A DNA stretch of 64,000 nt from Trinickia dabaoshanensis (GCF_002879885.1 NZ_PNYA01000031.1:25238-89237), one strand, 5' to 3'; shown: positions 17,869-27,861, numbered from the stretch's first letter. Notes: generated from the letters alone by a model not told the origin. Numbers and translations are program-made.

Positions 17869-19212
17869 TCAACAGCACTCGTGCAGCGCTTCGCGCAGCG
17901 CCAGCGCCATCATGTCCGCCTCTTCCAACTTCAGCGTGAGCGGCGGCGACATCACCACTTTATTGGCGATGGCGCGCACCAGCACACCGCGCCGACGCGC
18001 CGCATCGGCCACGCGCGCGGCGAACCCTTCCATCGGATTGAGCGGGGTTCGGCTCGCTTTGTCCGTCACGAGATCGAGCGCCAGCATCAAGCCTTTCCCG
18101 CGCACGTCCCCAACGGTCTCGAATTGCTGCTCAAGCGGCTGCAGCTGCTCGAGCAAGTGCTGGCCGACGCGGCCTGCGTTGCCGGGCAAATCCTCGGATT
18201 CGACGATATCGAGCACGGCCAGCGACGCCGCGCAGGCAAGCGGGTGACCGCTATACGTATAGCCGTGCATCACCATGTGCGAGAAACCGCTGCCATGCTC
18301 GATCGCTTCGGCGATACGCCGGTTGTACATCGTCGCGCCGAGCGGGACATAGCCCGCGGAGATTCCCTTGGCCAAGCACAGGATGTCGGGCGCCACGCCC
18401 CAGCCGCGGCTGCCGAGCATGCAGCCGGTGCGGCCGAACCCGGTGACCACTTCGTCGGCGATCAGCAAGATACCGTTCCTGTCGCAGACATCGCGGACAC
18501 GGCGCCAATAGGTGGCCGGCGGAACGATGAGCCCACCCGCGCCTTGCACCGGTTCCGCGATGAACGCGGCGATGGTTTGCGGGCCGTGGAATGCGATCGT
18601 GTCTTCCAATTGCCGGATGCAATGCGCGACGAGTTCCTCCGCATCCTCGCAGTCCCAAGGATTGCGATAGAGCCAAGGCGTGTCGAGCAGGATGCAACCG
18701 GGCAGAAGGGGGCCGTGGTTATAGTGATAGACGCCGTTCCCGCCGACCGACGTGCCTCCCATATGCACGCCATGGTAGCCGTTGCGCAGCGAAAGAAATT
18801 TCGTGCGTGAGGGCTCGCCCGCGGCAACCCAATATTGACGCGCCATTTTCAGCGCCGTTTCGCAAGCATCTGAACCGCCGCTGCCGAACATGACGCGCTG
18901 CATGTCTTCTTGCTCGAACATGGCGCAGAGGCGATCGGCGAGATCATAGACGAGCGGATGCGCCACGCCGTCGAACGTTTGGTAATAAGAAAGCACGTCC
19001 ATCTGGCGCGCGATGGCGGCTTTGACTTCCGGCCTGTTGTGGCCGACGTTGACGTTCCATAGCCCGCCGACACCGTCGAGCATGCGGTGTCCTTCGACGT
19101 CGACGACATAGTTGCCATCTCCTTGCGCGATCACGACGGTCGGGGTGGTGTGGCCGGCGGCGGCCGAACTCATCGGATGCCAGAAACGTTTTTGACGCTG
19201 TTGATAGTTCAT
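17869..19212 (-). CDS. Class III aminotransferase (omega-amino acid:pyruvate type)
   Basis: The ATG at 19212 (MNYQQRQKRF) is preferred to a TTG 45 bases upstream. 447 residues of fold-type I PLP enzyme. Asp253 in IADEVVTGFGRTG contacts the pyridine nitrogen and Lys282 in LAKGISAGYVPLGA forms the Schiff base. FGSGGSDACETALKMAR binds the phosphate. Such enzymes move an amino group from beta-alanine, putrescine, taurine or similar amines to pyruvate or 2-oxoglutarate, giving a semialdehyde. The upstream aldehyde dehydrogenase gene ends 51 bases before this start, so the pair may oxidise an amine to an acid. Confidence 0.9.
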   Translation of the reverse strand: MNYQQRQKRFWHPMSSAAAGHTTPTVVIAQGDGNYVVDVEGHRMLDGVGGLWNVNVGHNRPEVKAAIARQMDVLSYYQTFDGVAHPLVYDLADRLCAMFEQEDMQRVMFGSGGSDACETALKMARQYWVAAGEPSRTKFLSLRNGYHGVHMGGTSVGGNGVYHYNHGPLLPGCILLDTPWLYRNPWDCEDAEELVAHCIRQLEDTIAFHGPQTIAAFIAEPVQGAGGLIVPPATYWRRVRDVCDRNGILLIADEVVTGFGRTGCMLGSRGWGVAPDILCLAKGISAGYVPLGATMYNRRIAEAIEHGSGFSHMVMHGYTYSGHPLACAASLAVLDIVESEDLPGNAGRVGQHLLEQLQPLEQQFETVGDVRGKGLMLALDLVTDKASRTPLNPMEGFAARVADAARRRGVLVRAIANKVVMSPPLTLKLEEADMMALALREALHECC

Positions 19213-19263
19213 GGTGTATCGCTCACGAAGTTCTTGAAAGGAGCTGCGGCTAAACAATGCGCG

Positions 19264-20709
19264 TTACAGCGCGGCGGTAATCACTTTTTCCTCGAGATAG
19301 GACTCGAGCGCCGCTCGAGAAAGATCTCGTCCGATGCCGCTGTGCTTGATGCCGCCCCAGGGCAGACGCGCATCGAGCGGGCTCCAGCAGTTGATTGCAA
19401 CGGCGCCCACCTCGAGCCGGTCGGCCACGCGGTGGGCGGTAGCGAGGTCTTGCGTCCACAGCGAGGCGGACAAGCCATACAACGTATCGTTGGCGATGCG
19501 AATCGCTTCGTCTTCGCTGTCGAACGGTATGACCATGCCGACAGGCCCGAACACTTCCTCGCTGGCGATCCGCATGCGCGGATGCACGCCGCCGAGCACC
19601 GTCGGCCGCATGAAATAGCCGTGTTCCGGCACGGCTTCATCGCCCGCCAGGCGGATCGCGCCTTCGGCGATAGCGCCGTCGACATGGGCGCGCACGCGCG
19701 CAAGATGACGCTGATTGATCAGTGCGCCCATCTGCGACGACGGGTCCGACGGGGGGCCGACATGCATGCCGCGGGCGGCTTCGGCAAGCCGCGTTTCCAC
19801 GGCCTGCGCCAGTGAGCGATGCACGAGCACTCTCGAGCCTGCCGCACAGGTCTGCCCTTGATTGACGAACATGCCGAGCAGCAGCGCGGGGACGACCTGA
19901 TCCAGATCGGCGTCGCCGAAGACGATCTGCGCCGCTTTGCCGCCCAGTTCGAGCGTGACGCGCTTGAAGCTCTTCGCGGCTTCGCATGCGATGGCGCGCC
20001 CGACGTCGGTGCTGCCGGTAAAACTGATTTTGCTGACGAGAGGATGCGCGACGAGCGCAGGCCCGACTTCGGAGCCCACGCCGTGGACGATGTTGACCAC
20101 GCCATCCGGAATGCCGGCTTCGCGCGCCAGCTCGCCGAGCCGAGCGACTGCGACGGGGGCGTCTTCGGAGGGTTTGATCACGACGGTGCAACCGGCGGCC
20201 AGCGCCGGTGCCAGCTTCCATACCGCAATCATGAGCGGTGCGTTCCACGGGATGATCTGTGCGGCCACGCCAACAGGCATGCGCTTCGTGTAGTTCAGCG
20301 TCGTGCGGCCCATGAAGCCGTCGGTGGGGATCGTGCGGCCCTCTAGCTTGTCCGCCCAGCCCGCGAAATAGCGGAGCACGTCGATGCTCATCGGCACATC
20401 CATCATCCGCATTTCGATAAGCGGCCGTCCTTGCTCGTTAGCAAGCAACGTTTGCAACGTCTCGCTGTCGCGCTCGATCAGATCGGCTAGACGATGCAGC
20501 CAGCGCGCCCGCGCGGCGCCTCCCGCATTCGCCCAGGCGCCTTCGCGCAGCGCCGTATGGGCCGCTTTCACTGCGCGATCGACGTCCTCGTGGTTCGATG
20601 CCGGCACCCGCGCCAAGCGCTGACCGGTAGCGGGCGCGAGCTTGTCGAAAAAGCTGGCGGACACCGGCTTGCAGAGCCGGCCGCCGATCAGATTGTCGAG
20701 TTCCATCAT
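19264..20709 (-). CDS. NAD-dependent aldehyde dehydrogenase
   Basis: The start at 20709 is chosen because TTGAGGA lies 11 bases upstream; an in-frame ATG 54 bases earlier has no site. 481 residues. The ALDH hallmarks are all present: IIPWNAPLMIAVWKLAPALA, cofactor FTGSTDVGR, the general base Glu in LELGGK and the nucleophile Cys in NQGQTCAAGSR. It oxidises an aldehyde to the acid with NAD(P)+. It is transcribed divergently from the DUF1329 envelope operon across a 470-base control region and together with the downstream aminotransferase. Confidence 0.92.
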   Translation of the reverse strand: MMELDNLIGGRLCKPVSASFFDKLAPATGQRLARVPASNHEDVDRAVKAAHTALREGAWANAGGAARARWLHRLADLIERDSETLQTLLANEQGRPLIEMRMMDVPMSIDVLRYFAGWADKLEGRTIPTDGFMGRTTLNYTKRMPVGVAAQIIPWNAPLMIAVWKLAPALAAGCTVVIKPSEDAPVAVARLGELAREAGIPDGVVNIVHGVGSEVGPALVAHPLVSKISFTGSTDVGRAIACEAAKSFKRVTLELGGKAAQIVFGDADLDQVVPALLLGMFVNQGQTCAAGSRVLVHRSLAQAVETRLAEAARGMHVGPPSDPSSQMGALINQRHLARVRAHVDGAIAEGAIRLAGDEAVPEHGYFMRPTVLGGVHPRMRIASEEVFGPVGMVIPFDSEDEAIRIANDTLYGLSASLWTQDLATAHRVADRLEVGAVAINCWSPLDARLPWGGIKHSGIGRDLSRAALESYLEEKVITAAL

Positions 20710-20981
20710 TGCGTTCTTGATCCTCAAGGTGACTGTCGGGTCGATGCGCCACGTCTCGCCCACGCGTGGGCAATGGGCAAAGCACGTGACCTCATTCTCG
20801 GCGCTACTTTATGTCCGCGATGTGCCCGCGCTTGTCCGCTTTTGGCAATCGCTGCATGGGCAGTCGAATAGGGAATACCCGAGGCCTGTCCTTCCTTCCT
20901 CCCCCTGCGTCGATGTCACTTGCTGGTGTGTATCGCCCCATCACCCGTGCGTACCGGCGATCTCGCGTCAATATTTCGCCA

Positions 20982-20999
20982 GTTCCGAAATAGGGGATT
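20982..20999. promoter_or_regulatory. IclR-type dyad, site E
   Basis: GTTCCGAAATAGGGGATT matches the core of AATCCCGAAATCGGAGATT found next to the iclR-like gene. It lies about 40 bases upstream of the -35 of the DUF1329 promoter, a plausible activator position. Confidence 0.4.
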
Positions 21000-21036
21000 G
21001 GAGAAAGCACCTAGGTCTAAGAATGCGCAAAACGTG

Positions 21037-21064
21037 TTGACGAATCTTTTATTCTGGGAATAAT
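21037..21064 (+). promoter_or_regulatory. Sigma70-like promoter of the DUF1329 operon
   Basis: TTGACG and AATAAT are separated by 16 bases; a one-base shift gives a 17-base spacer with ATAATG. This is the best promoter match noted in the window and lies about 115 bases before the DUF1329 start, in a locally AT-rich patch. Confidence 0.6.
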
Positions 21065-21181
21065 GGCCTCAACGCATCTGGGCGAGTCTGCATCCACAAG
21101 CACGCGATCCCGATGCCTGTCAGTCAGTGGCGATCGCGCCAATGCGATTGTCAGCACGTTCACGGTCACGGGAGATCTCTC

Positions 21182-22543
21182 ATGCAGTTGCAACTGAAGG
21201 CTGGCCTCGCGGTCGCATGTTCCCTTGCGATTACGATGGCCTGGGCGCAATCGTCAGGAGTACTGACGATCAGCGGCGCCGAGAAGGCGGGAAGCGCGGA
21301 TGCTCGTATCCCCGCGTATTCGGGCGTGCAGTCGGCGCCCGCGGGGTGGGCGCCGGGCAAAGTGAGAGGGGACTATTCGCCGTATAAATCGGAGAAGCCG
21401 CTGTTCACGATCACGGCGGAGAACGTCGACAAGTACGCGACGAATCTGACGCCCGGCCAACTCGCGATGTTCAAGCAGATCAAGAACTATCGGATGGATG
21501 TCTATCCGTCGCATCGCGACTGCGGTTATCCGGAGTGGATTCAGGACAACACCAAAAAGAACGTCGGCGCCGCGAAGCTGGACGCAAGCGGAAACCATCT
21601 CGTGAGCGCAACGCTCCCGGGTCTTCCGTTCCCGGCGGCGAAGACGGGGCAAGAAGCGATTTGGAACTATCTGTCGCGCTATCGCGGCGTAGGCATCAAA
21701 TGGGACAAGGTCAACACGATGGTTTCGCCGCGACCGGGCAGTTCCGAATGGATCGGCGTGACGGGCCGCCAGTTGGTGTACACGCCTTGGGGCAAGAAGG
21801 GCGCCAATTCGCTTGGCGCGGACGAGGGGTTGTATTCGATCTACGTCGGCTATGAAACACCGGCAGCGCTCGCTGGCCAGGCGCTCGTGCAGACGGACAA
21901 TTTTGCGAGCGACGACAACCCCGTCTTCTACTACTTTCCGGGGCAACGGCGCGTGCGCCGGATGCCGTCGTACAACTACGATGCGCCTCAGATCGGCTTC
22001 GAGAGCCAGTACACGGTGGATGAGCCGTGGCTCTTCAACGGCAGCATCGATCGCTTCGATTGGAAGCTGGTAGGGAAAAAGGAAATCTACGTCCCGTACA
22101 ACGATTTCGCGATGTACGACTTCAACAAGAAGATCGGCGAGGTATTCAAGCCCGATCAGATCGATCCGTCGGCTCGCCGCTACGAACTGCATCGGGTCTA
22201 CGTGGTGGAGGCGACGCTCAAGCCGAATATGCGGCACATCTCGCAGAAGAAGGTGCTCTACCTCGACGAGGACACCTATCTGGCGTTGGCGGGTGAGGAT
22301 TACGACGCGCAAGGAAAGCTCTGGAAGACGAAGGAAAGCTATCCGATCCCGATTTGGGAGTTGGGCGGCACCTGCGACGTTGAACCCTTCTCGCAATACA
22401 ACTTAACCACCAGCCGTTACGTGGCGGATCAAAACATCGTTGGCGCCGGACAGGACGTCCAATATTTCGAGTCCTCCAGCGCGCCGACGTTCCGACCGGA
22501 TTACTACACGCCCGAGAATCTCAGCGCCATTAGCGAACGCTGA
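21182..22543 (+). CDS. DUF1329 family exported protein
   Basis: Start at the ATG preceded by GGGAG; 453 residues. Residues 1-23 form a Sec signal peptide ending in AMAWAQ. The mature protein is the DUF1329 family, predicted to adopt a LolA/LolB-like half-barrel that carries hydrophobic cargo in the periplasm. Recognisable segments include YRGVGIKWDKVNTMV, YFPGQRRVRRMPSYNYD and LDEDTYLALAGEDYDAQG. In many proteobacteria DUF1329 genes sit directly before DUF1302 and an RND/MMPL gene, exactly as here. The set is thought to handle sterols, aromatics or other hydrophobic substrates. The role here is inferred from that association. Confidence 0.9.
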   Translation: MQLQLKAGLAVACSLAITMAWAQSSGVLTISGAEKAGSADARIPAYSGVQSAPAGWAPGKVRGDYSPYKSEKPLFTITAENVDKYATNLTPGQLAMFKQIKNYRMDVYPSHRDCGYPEWIQDNTKKNVGAAKLDASGNHLVSATLPGLPFPAAKTGQEAIWNYLSRYRGVGIKWDKVNTMVSPRPGSSEWIGVTGRQLVYTPWGKKGANSLGADEGLYSIYVGYETPAALAGQALVQTDNFASDDNPVFYYFPGQRRVRRMPSYNYDAPQIGFESQYTVDEPWLFNGSIDRFDWKLVGKKEIYVPYNDFAMYDFNKKIGEVFKPDQIDPSARRYELHRVYVVEATLKPNMRHISQKKVLYLDEDTYLALAGEDYDAQGKLWKTKESYPIPIWELGGTCDVEPFSQYNLTTSRYVADQNIVGAGQDVQYFESSSAPTFRPDYYTPENLSAISER

Positions 22544-22605
22544 TATGCGGTGACGGCCCGCCGATCCGCGACGATCGCCGGGCCGCGACGACTAGAGGAA
22601 AATCC

Positions 22606-24441
22606 ATGAAAACGAAAGCGGTTCGCGCATCGGTATCCGCTGCGCTGATGGGGCTGGGCATGGGCGCCGTTTCGGCCAATTCGTATGGTTACGACTTTAC
22701 GACCGGACTCGGTGATTTGCATGGCTCGTGGGTGACGAATTTAACGGCAGGCGCCGGCATTCGCACCAAGAACCCGAGCTGTTCGCTCACGGGCGACCCG
22801 AACTCGTACGGCTGCGGCGCCGCGGCCAATGTCAACCAGTGGGGCTCCAGCGATAACGGTGATCTGAACTATAAAAAAGGGCAGCCCTTCAGCTCATACC
22901 TCAGCGCAACGAGCGAGTTGCTGCTGACGATGCCGAGCGAAGGCTACAAGTTCATGATCCGCGGCACCGCGATGTACGACTTCTTGGTGGGCGACACCGC
23001 GAGAACGCCGCTGTCGAGCACTGCCCTGGCGCAAGTCAAATACCCGGTGCAGTTGCTCGATCTTTGGGGTGAGAAGGACTTCACGCTCAACGGGCGCGAG
23101 GCTCACGTGCGGCTGGGCAATCAGGTGCTCAACTGGGGCGAGAGCTATTTCGCGTCCGGCGGGATCAACCAGACGAATTCCGTCGACATTCAAAAGCTTC
23201 TCATCCCGGGAACGCAACTGAAGCAGGCGCTGTTGCCGGCGCCGATGCTGAGCTTTGCCGCGGGTCTGACGCGCGGATTGAGCACCGAGGCCTACTACCA
23301 GTTCCAGTGGAACGGGAATCGCTACCCGCCTGTCGGTACTTACTGGTCGGTCGGCAACAGCTTCGGGCGCGGCGCCGTCGCAGGGACCGTGAGCACCACG
23401 AACGGGAACGCGGCCGGTGTCGACGCGGGCACCATCGCCGGCGCGAACAGCGGTAATGCGGCCACACTGGCGAGCATCAATACGGGATTGCTCAATGGAC
23501 AGTATGCGGGCCCGCCGTACAACTCCCTCGGCATATTGGTCAACACCGTCCTCCCGAAGGAATACAAGCCGCAATTCGGTATCAAGTTCAACTACAGGCC
23601 GAAAGCGCTGGACGTCAATTTCGGCTTTTACTATGAGAACTATACGGACAAGTCGCCGGTTCTCTCGAGCCTAGCTAACGGCACCGGACAGTTTTCGTAT
23701 CTGCAGAACCGGCAGTTGTTCGGCGTCAGTGCGAACTTCGGGCTCGGCGATTGGGCCATCGGTACCGAGCTTTCGTACCGTCCGCATGATGCCGTTGCGC
23801 TGTCCGGCTGCTTTGCGCCGAACGGGCCGCTCGACCTGAATACGAACGGCGTGTCCGGCATCAATTGTCAGCAGTGGATGGACATGAAGAAGTTTCAGTA
23901 CGACATCAATGGGCAGCTCAGCCTGACCCGGAGCGAATACCCGTTCCTGAAGCTCATTCACGCTGACCAAGCGGTGCTCACGGCGGAATTGACCTGGATT
24001 TACTACCCGGGGCTCAGTTCGAGCGGCGTCACGCGCACGATCGACGGCCACGACGTGCATCAGGCGCCGGCGGCGGGGTACTTCACCTGGTTGAACAACG
24101 GGTCGGGCCTGGGATATCCGATCACGGCGGCAGCGGGGACGTCGAGCTCGGTCGGGGCGACCGTCGATTTCAACTGGACCTATGACGGCAGCGTGATACC
24201 CGGTTGGCAAATCACGCCGGGCGTGACGTTCACCGATGCTTTGTACGGCTACACGCCCACGTTCACCGGCAATTATCTCCAGGGCGCGAAATCGGTGAAC
24301 CTCTACGTGTTGTTCAACCAGAACCCGGCCACCTGGCAAGCCGGCATCAACTATACGGCGTTCTTCGGCGGTCATGGCGGCGTGGGTCAGCCCTATGCCG
24401 ACCGCAACTTCGTTGGGCTGTTCGCAACACGTAACTTCTGA
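22606..24441 (+). CDS. DUF1302 family outer-membrane protein
   Basis: 611 residues with a signal peptide (about 1-28, ending SANSYG). The rest is rich in alternating strands with aromatic ends and closes with a terminal Phe (ATRNF), the outer-membrane barrel sorting signal. WGEKDFTLNGREAHVRLGNQ and QVLNWGESYFASGGINQTN are typical of DUF1302. A Gly/Ala/Asn-rich loop at about residues 255-300 is probably extracellular. AGAGGA precedes the ATG. Function by association: outer-membrane passage of a hydrophobic compound together with DUF1329 and the RND transporter. Confidence 0.9.
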   Translation: MKTKAVRASVSAALMGLGMGAVSANSYGYDFTTGLGDLHGSWVTNLTAGAGIRTKNPSCSLTGDPNSYGCGAAANVNQWGSSDNGDLNYKKGQPFSSYLSATSELLLTMPSEGYKFMIRGTAMYDFLVGDTARTPLSSTALAQVKYPVQLLDLWGEKDFTLNGREAHVRLGNQVLNWGESYFASGGINQTNSVDIQKLLIPGTQLKQALLPAPMLSFAAGLTRGLSTEAYYQFQWNGNRYPPVGTYWSVGNSFGRGAVAGTVSTTNGNAAGVDAGTIAGANSGNAATLASINTGLLNGQYAGPPYNSLGILVNTVLPKEYKPQFGIKFNYRPKALDVNFGFYYENYTDKSPVLSSLANGTGQFSYLQNRQLFGVSANFGLGDWAIGTELSYRPHDAVALSGCFAPNGPLDLNTNGVSGINCQQWMDMKKFQYDINGQLSLTRSEYPFLKLIHADQAVLTAELTWIYYPGLSSSGVTRTIDGHDVHQAPAAGYFTWLNNGSGLGYPITAAAGTSSSVGATVDFNWTYDGSVIPGWQITPGVTFTDALYGYTPTFTGNYLQGAKSVNLYVLFNQNPATWQAGINYTAFFGGHGGVGQPYADRNFVGLFATRNF

Positions 24442-24458
24442 TTCCGCGATGACGGAAA

Positions 24459-24480
24459 CGGCGCGCGAGCCCGCGCGCCG
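24459..24480 (+). terminator. Intercistronic GC hairpin between DUF1302 and RND genes
   Basis: CGGCGCGCG and CGCGCGCCG form a perfect 9-bp stem around a 4-base loop, followed by ACACTTTT. It sits between two genes of one operon, so it may attenuate transcription or protect mRNA ends and set a lower level of the RND protein relative to the barrel. Confidence 0.5.
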
Positions 24481-24502
24481 ACACTTTTGAAGGATAGCTT
24501 CC

Positions 24503-26863
24503 GTGCTTACTCGATTCGTCACCCGCCTCGAGAAACTCATCTTCGGTCACCGCGCGATCGTGCTGTCGGCGATCGTTGTCTTCACAGCCGTGATGGCGGT
24601 ATTCGCGGTGCAGTTGCGAATGGAGGCCGGCTTCGAGAAGCAAATGCCGATCGGGCACGAGTACATCGAGACGTTCAAGAAGTATCGCAACGATCTATTC
24701 GGTGCGAATCGGATCACGGTCGTCGTGCGCGCTCGAAACGGCAACATCTGGACGCCGCAGGGGCTCACCCGGCTCTATCAAGTGACGCAGGCGGTCACTT
24801 TTCTGCCGAACGTCGACCGAGGGGGCGTCGAGTCGCTGTGGACGCCCAATGCCTTCGTCAACGAAATCACGGAAGACGGCTTTCGCGCGAGCCCCATTAT
24901 CGACGGCACCATTACGCCGAAACAGCTGACGCCGGCGATCGTCGCGCAGATTCGACAGTCCACCGTCGACGGCAACTATATCGGCACGCTCGTCTCGCAT
25001 CGCGAAGACAGCGCGATGATCACCGCCGAGCTCAACGAACGCGACAGAGCGGGGAAGGTGCTCGACTACGTCGCCTTCAATCGCTTGCTCGAGCAGCAGA
25101 TCCGCAAGCCGTTCGAAGACGCCGGCTATGAAATTCAAATCATCGGCTTTGCCAAACAGATCGGCGACATCGCGGACGGCGCCAGCGCCGTGCTCGGCTT
25201 CTGCCTGATCGCGCTCGTGTTGACGGCGCTTGCGGTGTATTGGTACAGCCATTCCGTGCGCTTCACCGTGCTTCCGATCGTCTGTTCGTTGACCTCGCTC
25301 GTTTGGCAGTTCGGCACGCTGAAGCTGCTGGGTTTCGGGCTCGATCCGTTAGCGGTGCTCGTACCGTTTCTCGTGTTTGCGATCGGCGTGTCGCATGGGG
25401 TGCAGCAGGTCAACTATATCGTTCGCGAGCTCTCTCACGGCTATAGCTCGATGGAGGCCGCGCGCCGAAGTTTCAGCGGCTTGCTGGTGCCCGGGACGCT
25501 TGCGTTGATCACGGCCTTCGTCTCGTTTATCACGTTGCTGTTGATTCCGATTCCGATGGTGCGCGAGCTTGCGATCACCGCATCGCTCGGCGTCGCCTAC
25601 AAGATCGTCACGAACTTGGTGATGCTGCCAGTCGCCGCGTCCTGCTTCCATTTCACCAAAGCGTATGCCGATCGCGCGCTCATGAAGCGGGAACGTCGCT
25701 CCGTGTGGCTGCGCGGTTTGGCTCGGGTGGCGCAGCCACGCAACGCCTATATCGTCGTCGCGATCACGGCAGCTGTCTTCACGCTGGCCGCGTGGCAGAG
25801 CCGCGATCGTGTTATCGGTACGCTACAGCCCGGCGCGCCCGAGCTGCGCGCCGATGCGCGCTTTAACCGCGATGCGGTGTCGATCGCCAGCAACTACGAC
25901 GTCGGCCTCGATTGGCTGACTATCGTGTTCGAGGCGAAAGGAGCAGCGTGCGACAACCCGGCGATCGGCATCGCCGAGGACGAATTCGCCTCGACGATGC
26001 GAAGCGAACCGGGGGTGGTCTCCGTTCAGTCATACCCCGGGATGCTGCGCACGTACAACGAGGGCTACAACGAAGGCAATCCGAAGATGAACGTCGTGCC
26101 GATCGATGCCGGGAACTACGCCGGATTGACCGCCGAGATCGGCCGCGTGAAAGGGTTTATGAACAAGGATTGCAGCATGACGGCGGTTCATCTGTTCCTG
26201 ACCGATCATAAGGCCACGACGCTGAATCGGATTCTCGGCGACGTCAAGCAGTATCGCGCGACGCATCCCTACCATGGTCTATCGATTCGGCTCGCCGCGG
26301 GCAACGCGGGTGTGCTCGCCGCGATCAACGACGAAGTGGCGCATAGCGAGTTGCCGATGATGCTCTACGTCTATGCGGCGATTCTCGCGCTCGTGTTTTT
26401 CGCTTATCGCGATGTGCGAGCGATGATCGCGTGTTGCGCTCCCCTGACGGTGGCGACCTTCATCGGGTATTGGTTCATGAAGGAACTGCAGATCGGGCTA
26501 ACCGTGGCGACATTGCCCGTGATGGTGCTCGCGGTGGGGATCGGCGTGGATTACGCGTTCTACATCTATAACCGGTTGCAATTGCACATGGCGAGCGGCC
26601 AGCCGATCGTGAAAGCGGTGGAGCACGCCATGCTCGAAGTGGGAGTGGCCACGATCTTTACCGCGATCACGCTCGCGATCGGCGTGGCGACCTGGAGCTT
26701 TTCGGCACTGAAGTTTCAGGCCGACATGGGCAAGCTGCTCGCCTTCATGTTCATCGTCAATCTCGTGATGGCGATGACGGCGCTGCCCGCGATCGCCGTC
26801 TTGCTGGAGCGTTGGTTCCCGCGCCGCAAGCCCGTGCGCGCCCCGGGCCTGCTGACCCACTGA
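24503..26863 (+). CDS. RND superfamily transporter (MMPL type)
   Basis: Starts with GTG after GAAGGA; 786 residues. Two repeats, each with one helix, a periplasmic domain and a five-helix bundle, give about 12 membrane segments. The sterol-sensing-like bundle is seen in FAIGVSHGVQQVNYIVREL and again in LAVGIGVDYAFYIYNRLQ, where the acidic residue of the proton relay is GIGVDYAF. Length and lack of a long third domain match the HAE2/MMPL group, not tripartite AcrB (about 1,050 residues). It would use the proton gradient to move a hydrophobic molecule. No membrane-fusion partner is encoded nearby, so DUF1329 and DUF1302 are the likely partners. Confidence 0.9.
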   Translation: MLTRFVTRLEKLIFGHRAIVLSAIVVFTAVMAVFAVQLRMEAGFEKQMPIGHEYIETFKKYRNDLFGANRITVVVRARNGNIWTPQGLTRLYQVTQAVTFLPNVDRGGVESLWTPNAFVNEITEDGFRASPIIDGTITPKQLTPAIVAQIRQSTVDGNYIGTLVSHREDSAMITAELNERDRAGKVLDYVAFNRLLEQQIRKPFEDAGYEIQIIGFAKQIGDIADGASAVLGFCLIALVLTALAVYWYSHSVRFTVLPIVCSLTSLVWQFGTLKLLGFGLDPLAVLVPFLVFAIGVSHGVQQVNYIVRELSHGYSSMEAARRSFSGLLVPGTLALITAFVSFITLLLIPIPMVRELAITASLGVAYKIVTNLVMLPVAASCFHFTKAYADRALMKRERRSVWLRGLARVAQPRNAYIVVAITAAVFTLAAWQSRDRVIGTLQPGAPELRADARFNRDAVSIASNYDVGLDWLTIVFEAKGAACDNPAIGIAEDEFASTMRSEPGVVSVQSYPGMLRTYNEGYNEGNPKMNVVPIDAGNYAGLTAEIGRVKGFMNKDCSMTAVHLFLTDHKATTLNRILGDVKQYRATHPYHGLSIRLAAGNAGVLAAINDEVAHSELPMMLYVYAAILALVFFAYRDVRAMIACCAPLTVATFIGYWFMKELQIGLTVATLPVMVLAVGIGVDYAFYIYNRLQLHMASGQPIVKAVEHAMLEVGVATIFTAITLAIGVATWSFSALKFQADMGKLLAFMFIVNLVMAMTALPAIAVLLERWFPRRKPVRAPGLLTH

Positions 26864-26892
26864 GTACCGCTCCCGATATCCGAGGTTTCACC

Positions 26893-27861
26893 ATGATTAG
26901 AAAACTTCTCGTAGGCGCCGCGGTCGCCTGCTTTTGCGGGTTCGCTGCCGCCCAGACGGCGGGCGCCGGAGCCACGCCTCTGAAGATCGAGCCTGCCCAT
27001 GCCTGGGCCGATCCGACCCACGCCATGCTGCTCGATGTCGCGCACGCAGGTGGCCGCATCGTAGCGGTTGGCGAGCACGGCATCGTGCTGTTGTCCGACG
27101 ATGGCGTCAGCTATCGGCAGGCCAAGCATGTGCCGGCATCGTCGACGCTTACTGCGGTGTATTTTGCCGATGCCGAACACGGTTGGGCGGTGGGTCAATG
27201 GGGGGTGATATTGGCTACCGCAGATGGTGGCGAAACGTGGACGCTGCAGCGATCGGACACGTCGATCGACCAGCCGCTCTTTTCGGTTTACTTCAAAGAC
27301 GCTCGCCATGGGTGGGCAGTCGGCTTGTGGTCGTTGTTGCTCGAGACCGAAGACGGCGGCCATACATGGACAGTGGCGAAGCTGCCGCCTCCGCCGGGCA
27401 CGAGCAAGGCGGATCGCAATCTGTTCCACATTTTTTCGGATCGCTCGGGCACGCTGTTTATTGCAGCGGAACAAGGCCTGGTGCTGCGCTCGCGGGATGG
27501 CGGCGCGAGCTGGGAATACCGGCAGACGGGCAACAAGGGCAGCTTGTGGACGGGCGCGTCGAGCGCCGACGGTACCGTCTTCGTGGGCGGCTTGCTAGGC
27601 CATCTCTATCGCAGCAGGGACGGCGGCGACACGTGGGAGGCCATCGATTCCGCCTCGACGGGCTCGATCACGAGTCTCGTGACGAAGGGCGACCGCGTGC
27701 AGGGTGTCGGCTTGGACGGTTTCGTCATCAACGGCACGAGTACCGCCGACCAATTCACGGCCCATCAAAGGCCCGATAGAGCGGCGCTGACCGGGCTCGT
27801 GGTCTCTCGTTCCGGCCACGAGATCCTGCTTTCGAAGGACGGCATTCTAAAACCAGAGTAA
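26893..27861 (+). CDS. YCF48-like beta-propeller protein, exported
   Basis: 322 residues with a signal peptide ending near FAAAQ. Repeated sialidase-type Asp boxes (ADGGETWT, EDGGHTWT, RDGGASWE, RDGGDTWE) and EHGWAVGQWG / RHGWAVGLWS units identify a YCF48/Hcf136-like propeller. In cyanobacteria that family assists photosystem II assembly; in heterotrophs it accompanies DUF1329/DUF1302/MMPL genes with unknown function, perhaps as an assembly factor. The ATG is 29 bases after the RND stop, so it belongs to the same operon. Confidence 0.85.
   Translation: MIRKLLVGAAVACFCGFAAAQTAGAGATPLKIEPAHAWADPTHAMLLDVAHAGGRIVAVGEHGIVLLSDDGVSYRQAKHVPASSTLTAVYFADAEHGWAVGQWGVILATADGGETWTLQRSDTSIDQPLFSVYFKDARHGWAVGLWSLLLETEDGGHTWTVAKLPPPPGTSKADRNLFHIFSDRSGTLFIAAEQGLVLRSRDGGASWEYRQTGNKGSLWTGASSADGTVFVGGLLGHLYRSRDGGDTWEAIDSASTGSITSLVTKGDRVQGVGLDGFVINGTSTADQFTAHQRPDRAALTGLVVSRSGHEILLSKDGILKPE

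Larger units (their letters stand above)
20710..21181. promoter_or_regulatory. Divergent control region between ALDH and DUF1329 operons
   Basis: 470 bases without genes. It holds a sigma70-like promoter reading right (21037-21064) and a dyad at 20982-20999 resembling the sites around the IclR gene near 33.7 kb. Nothing else was recognised. Confidence 0.55.

Noticed and set aside
17530..18810. 426-codon open frame on plus
   Set aside because: Antisense to cytochrome b561 and the aminotransferase; no recognisable protein features.
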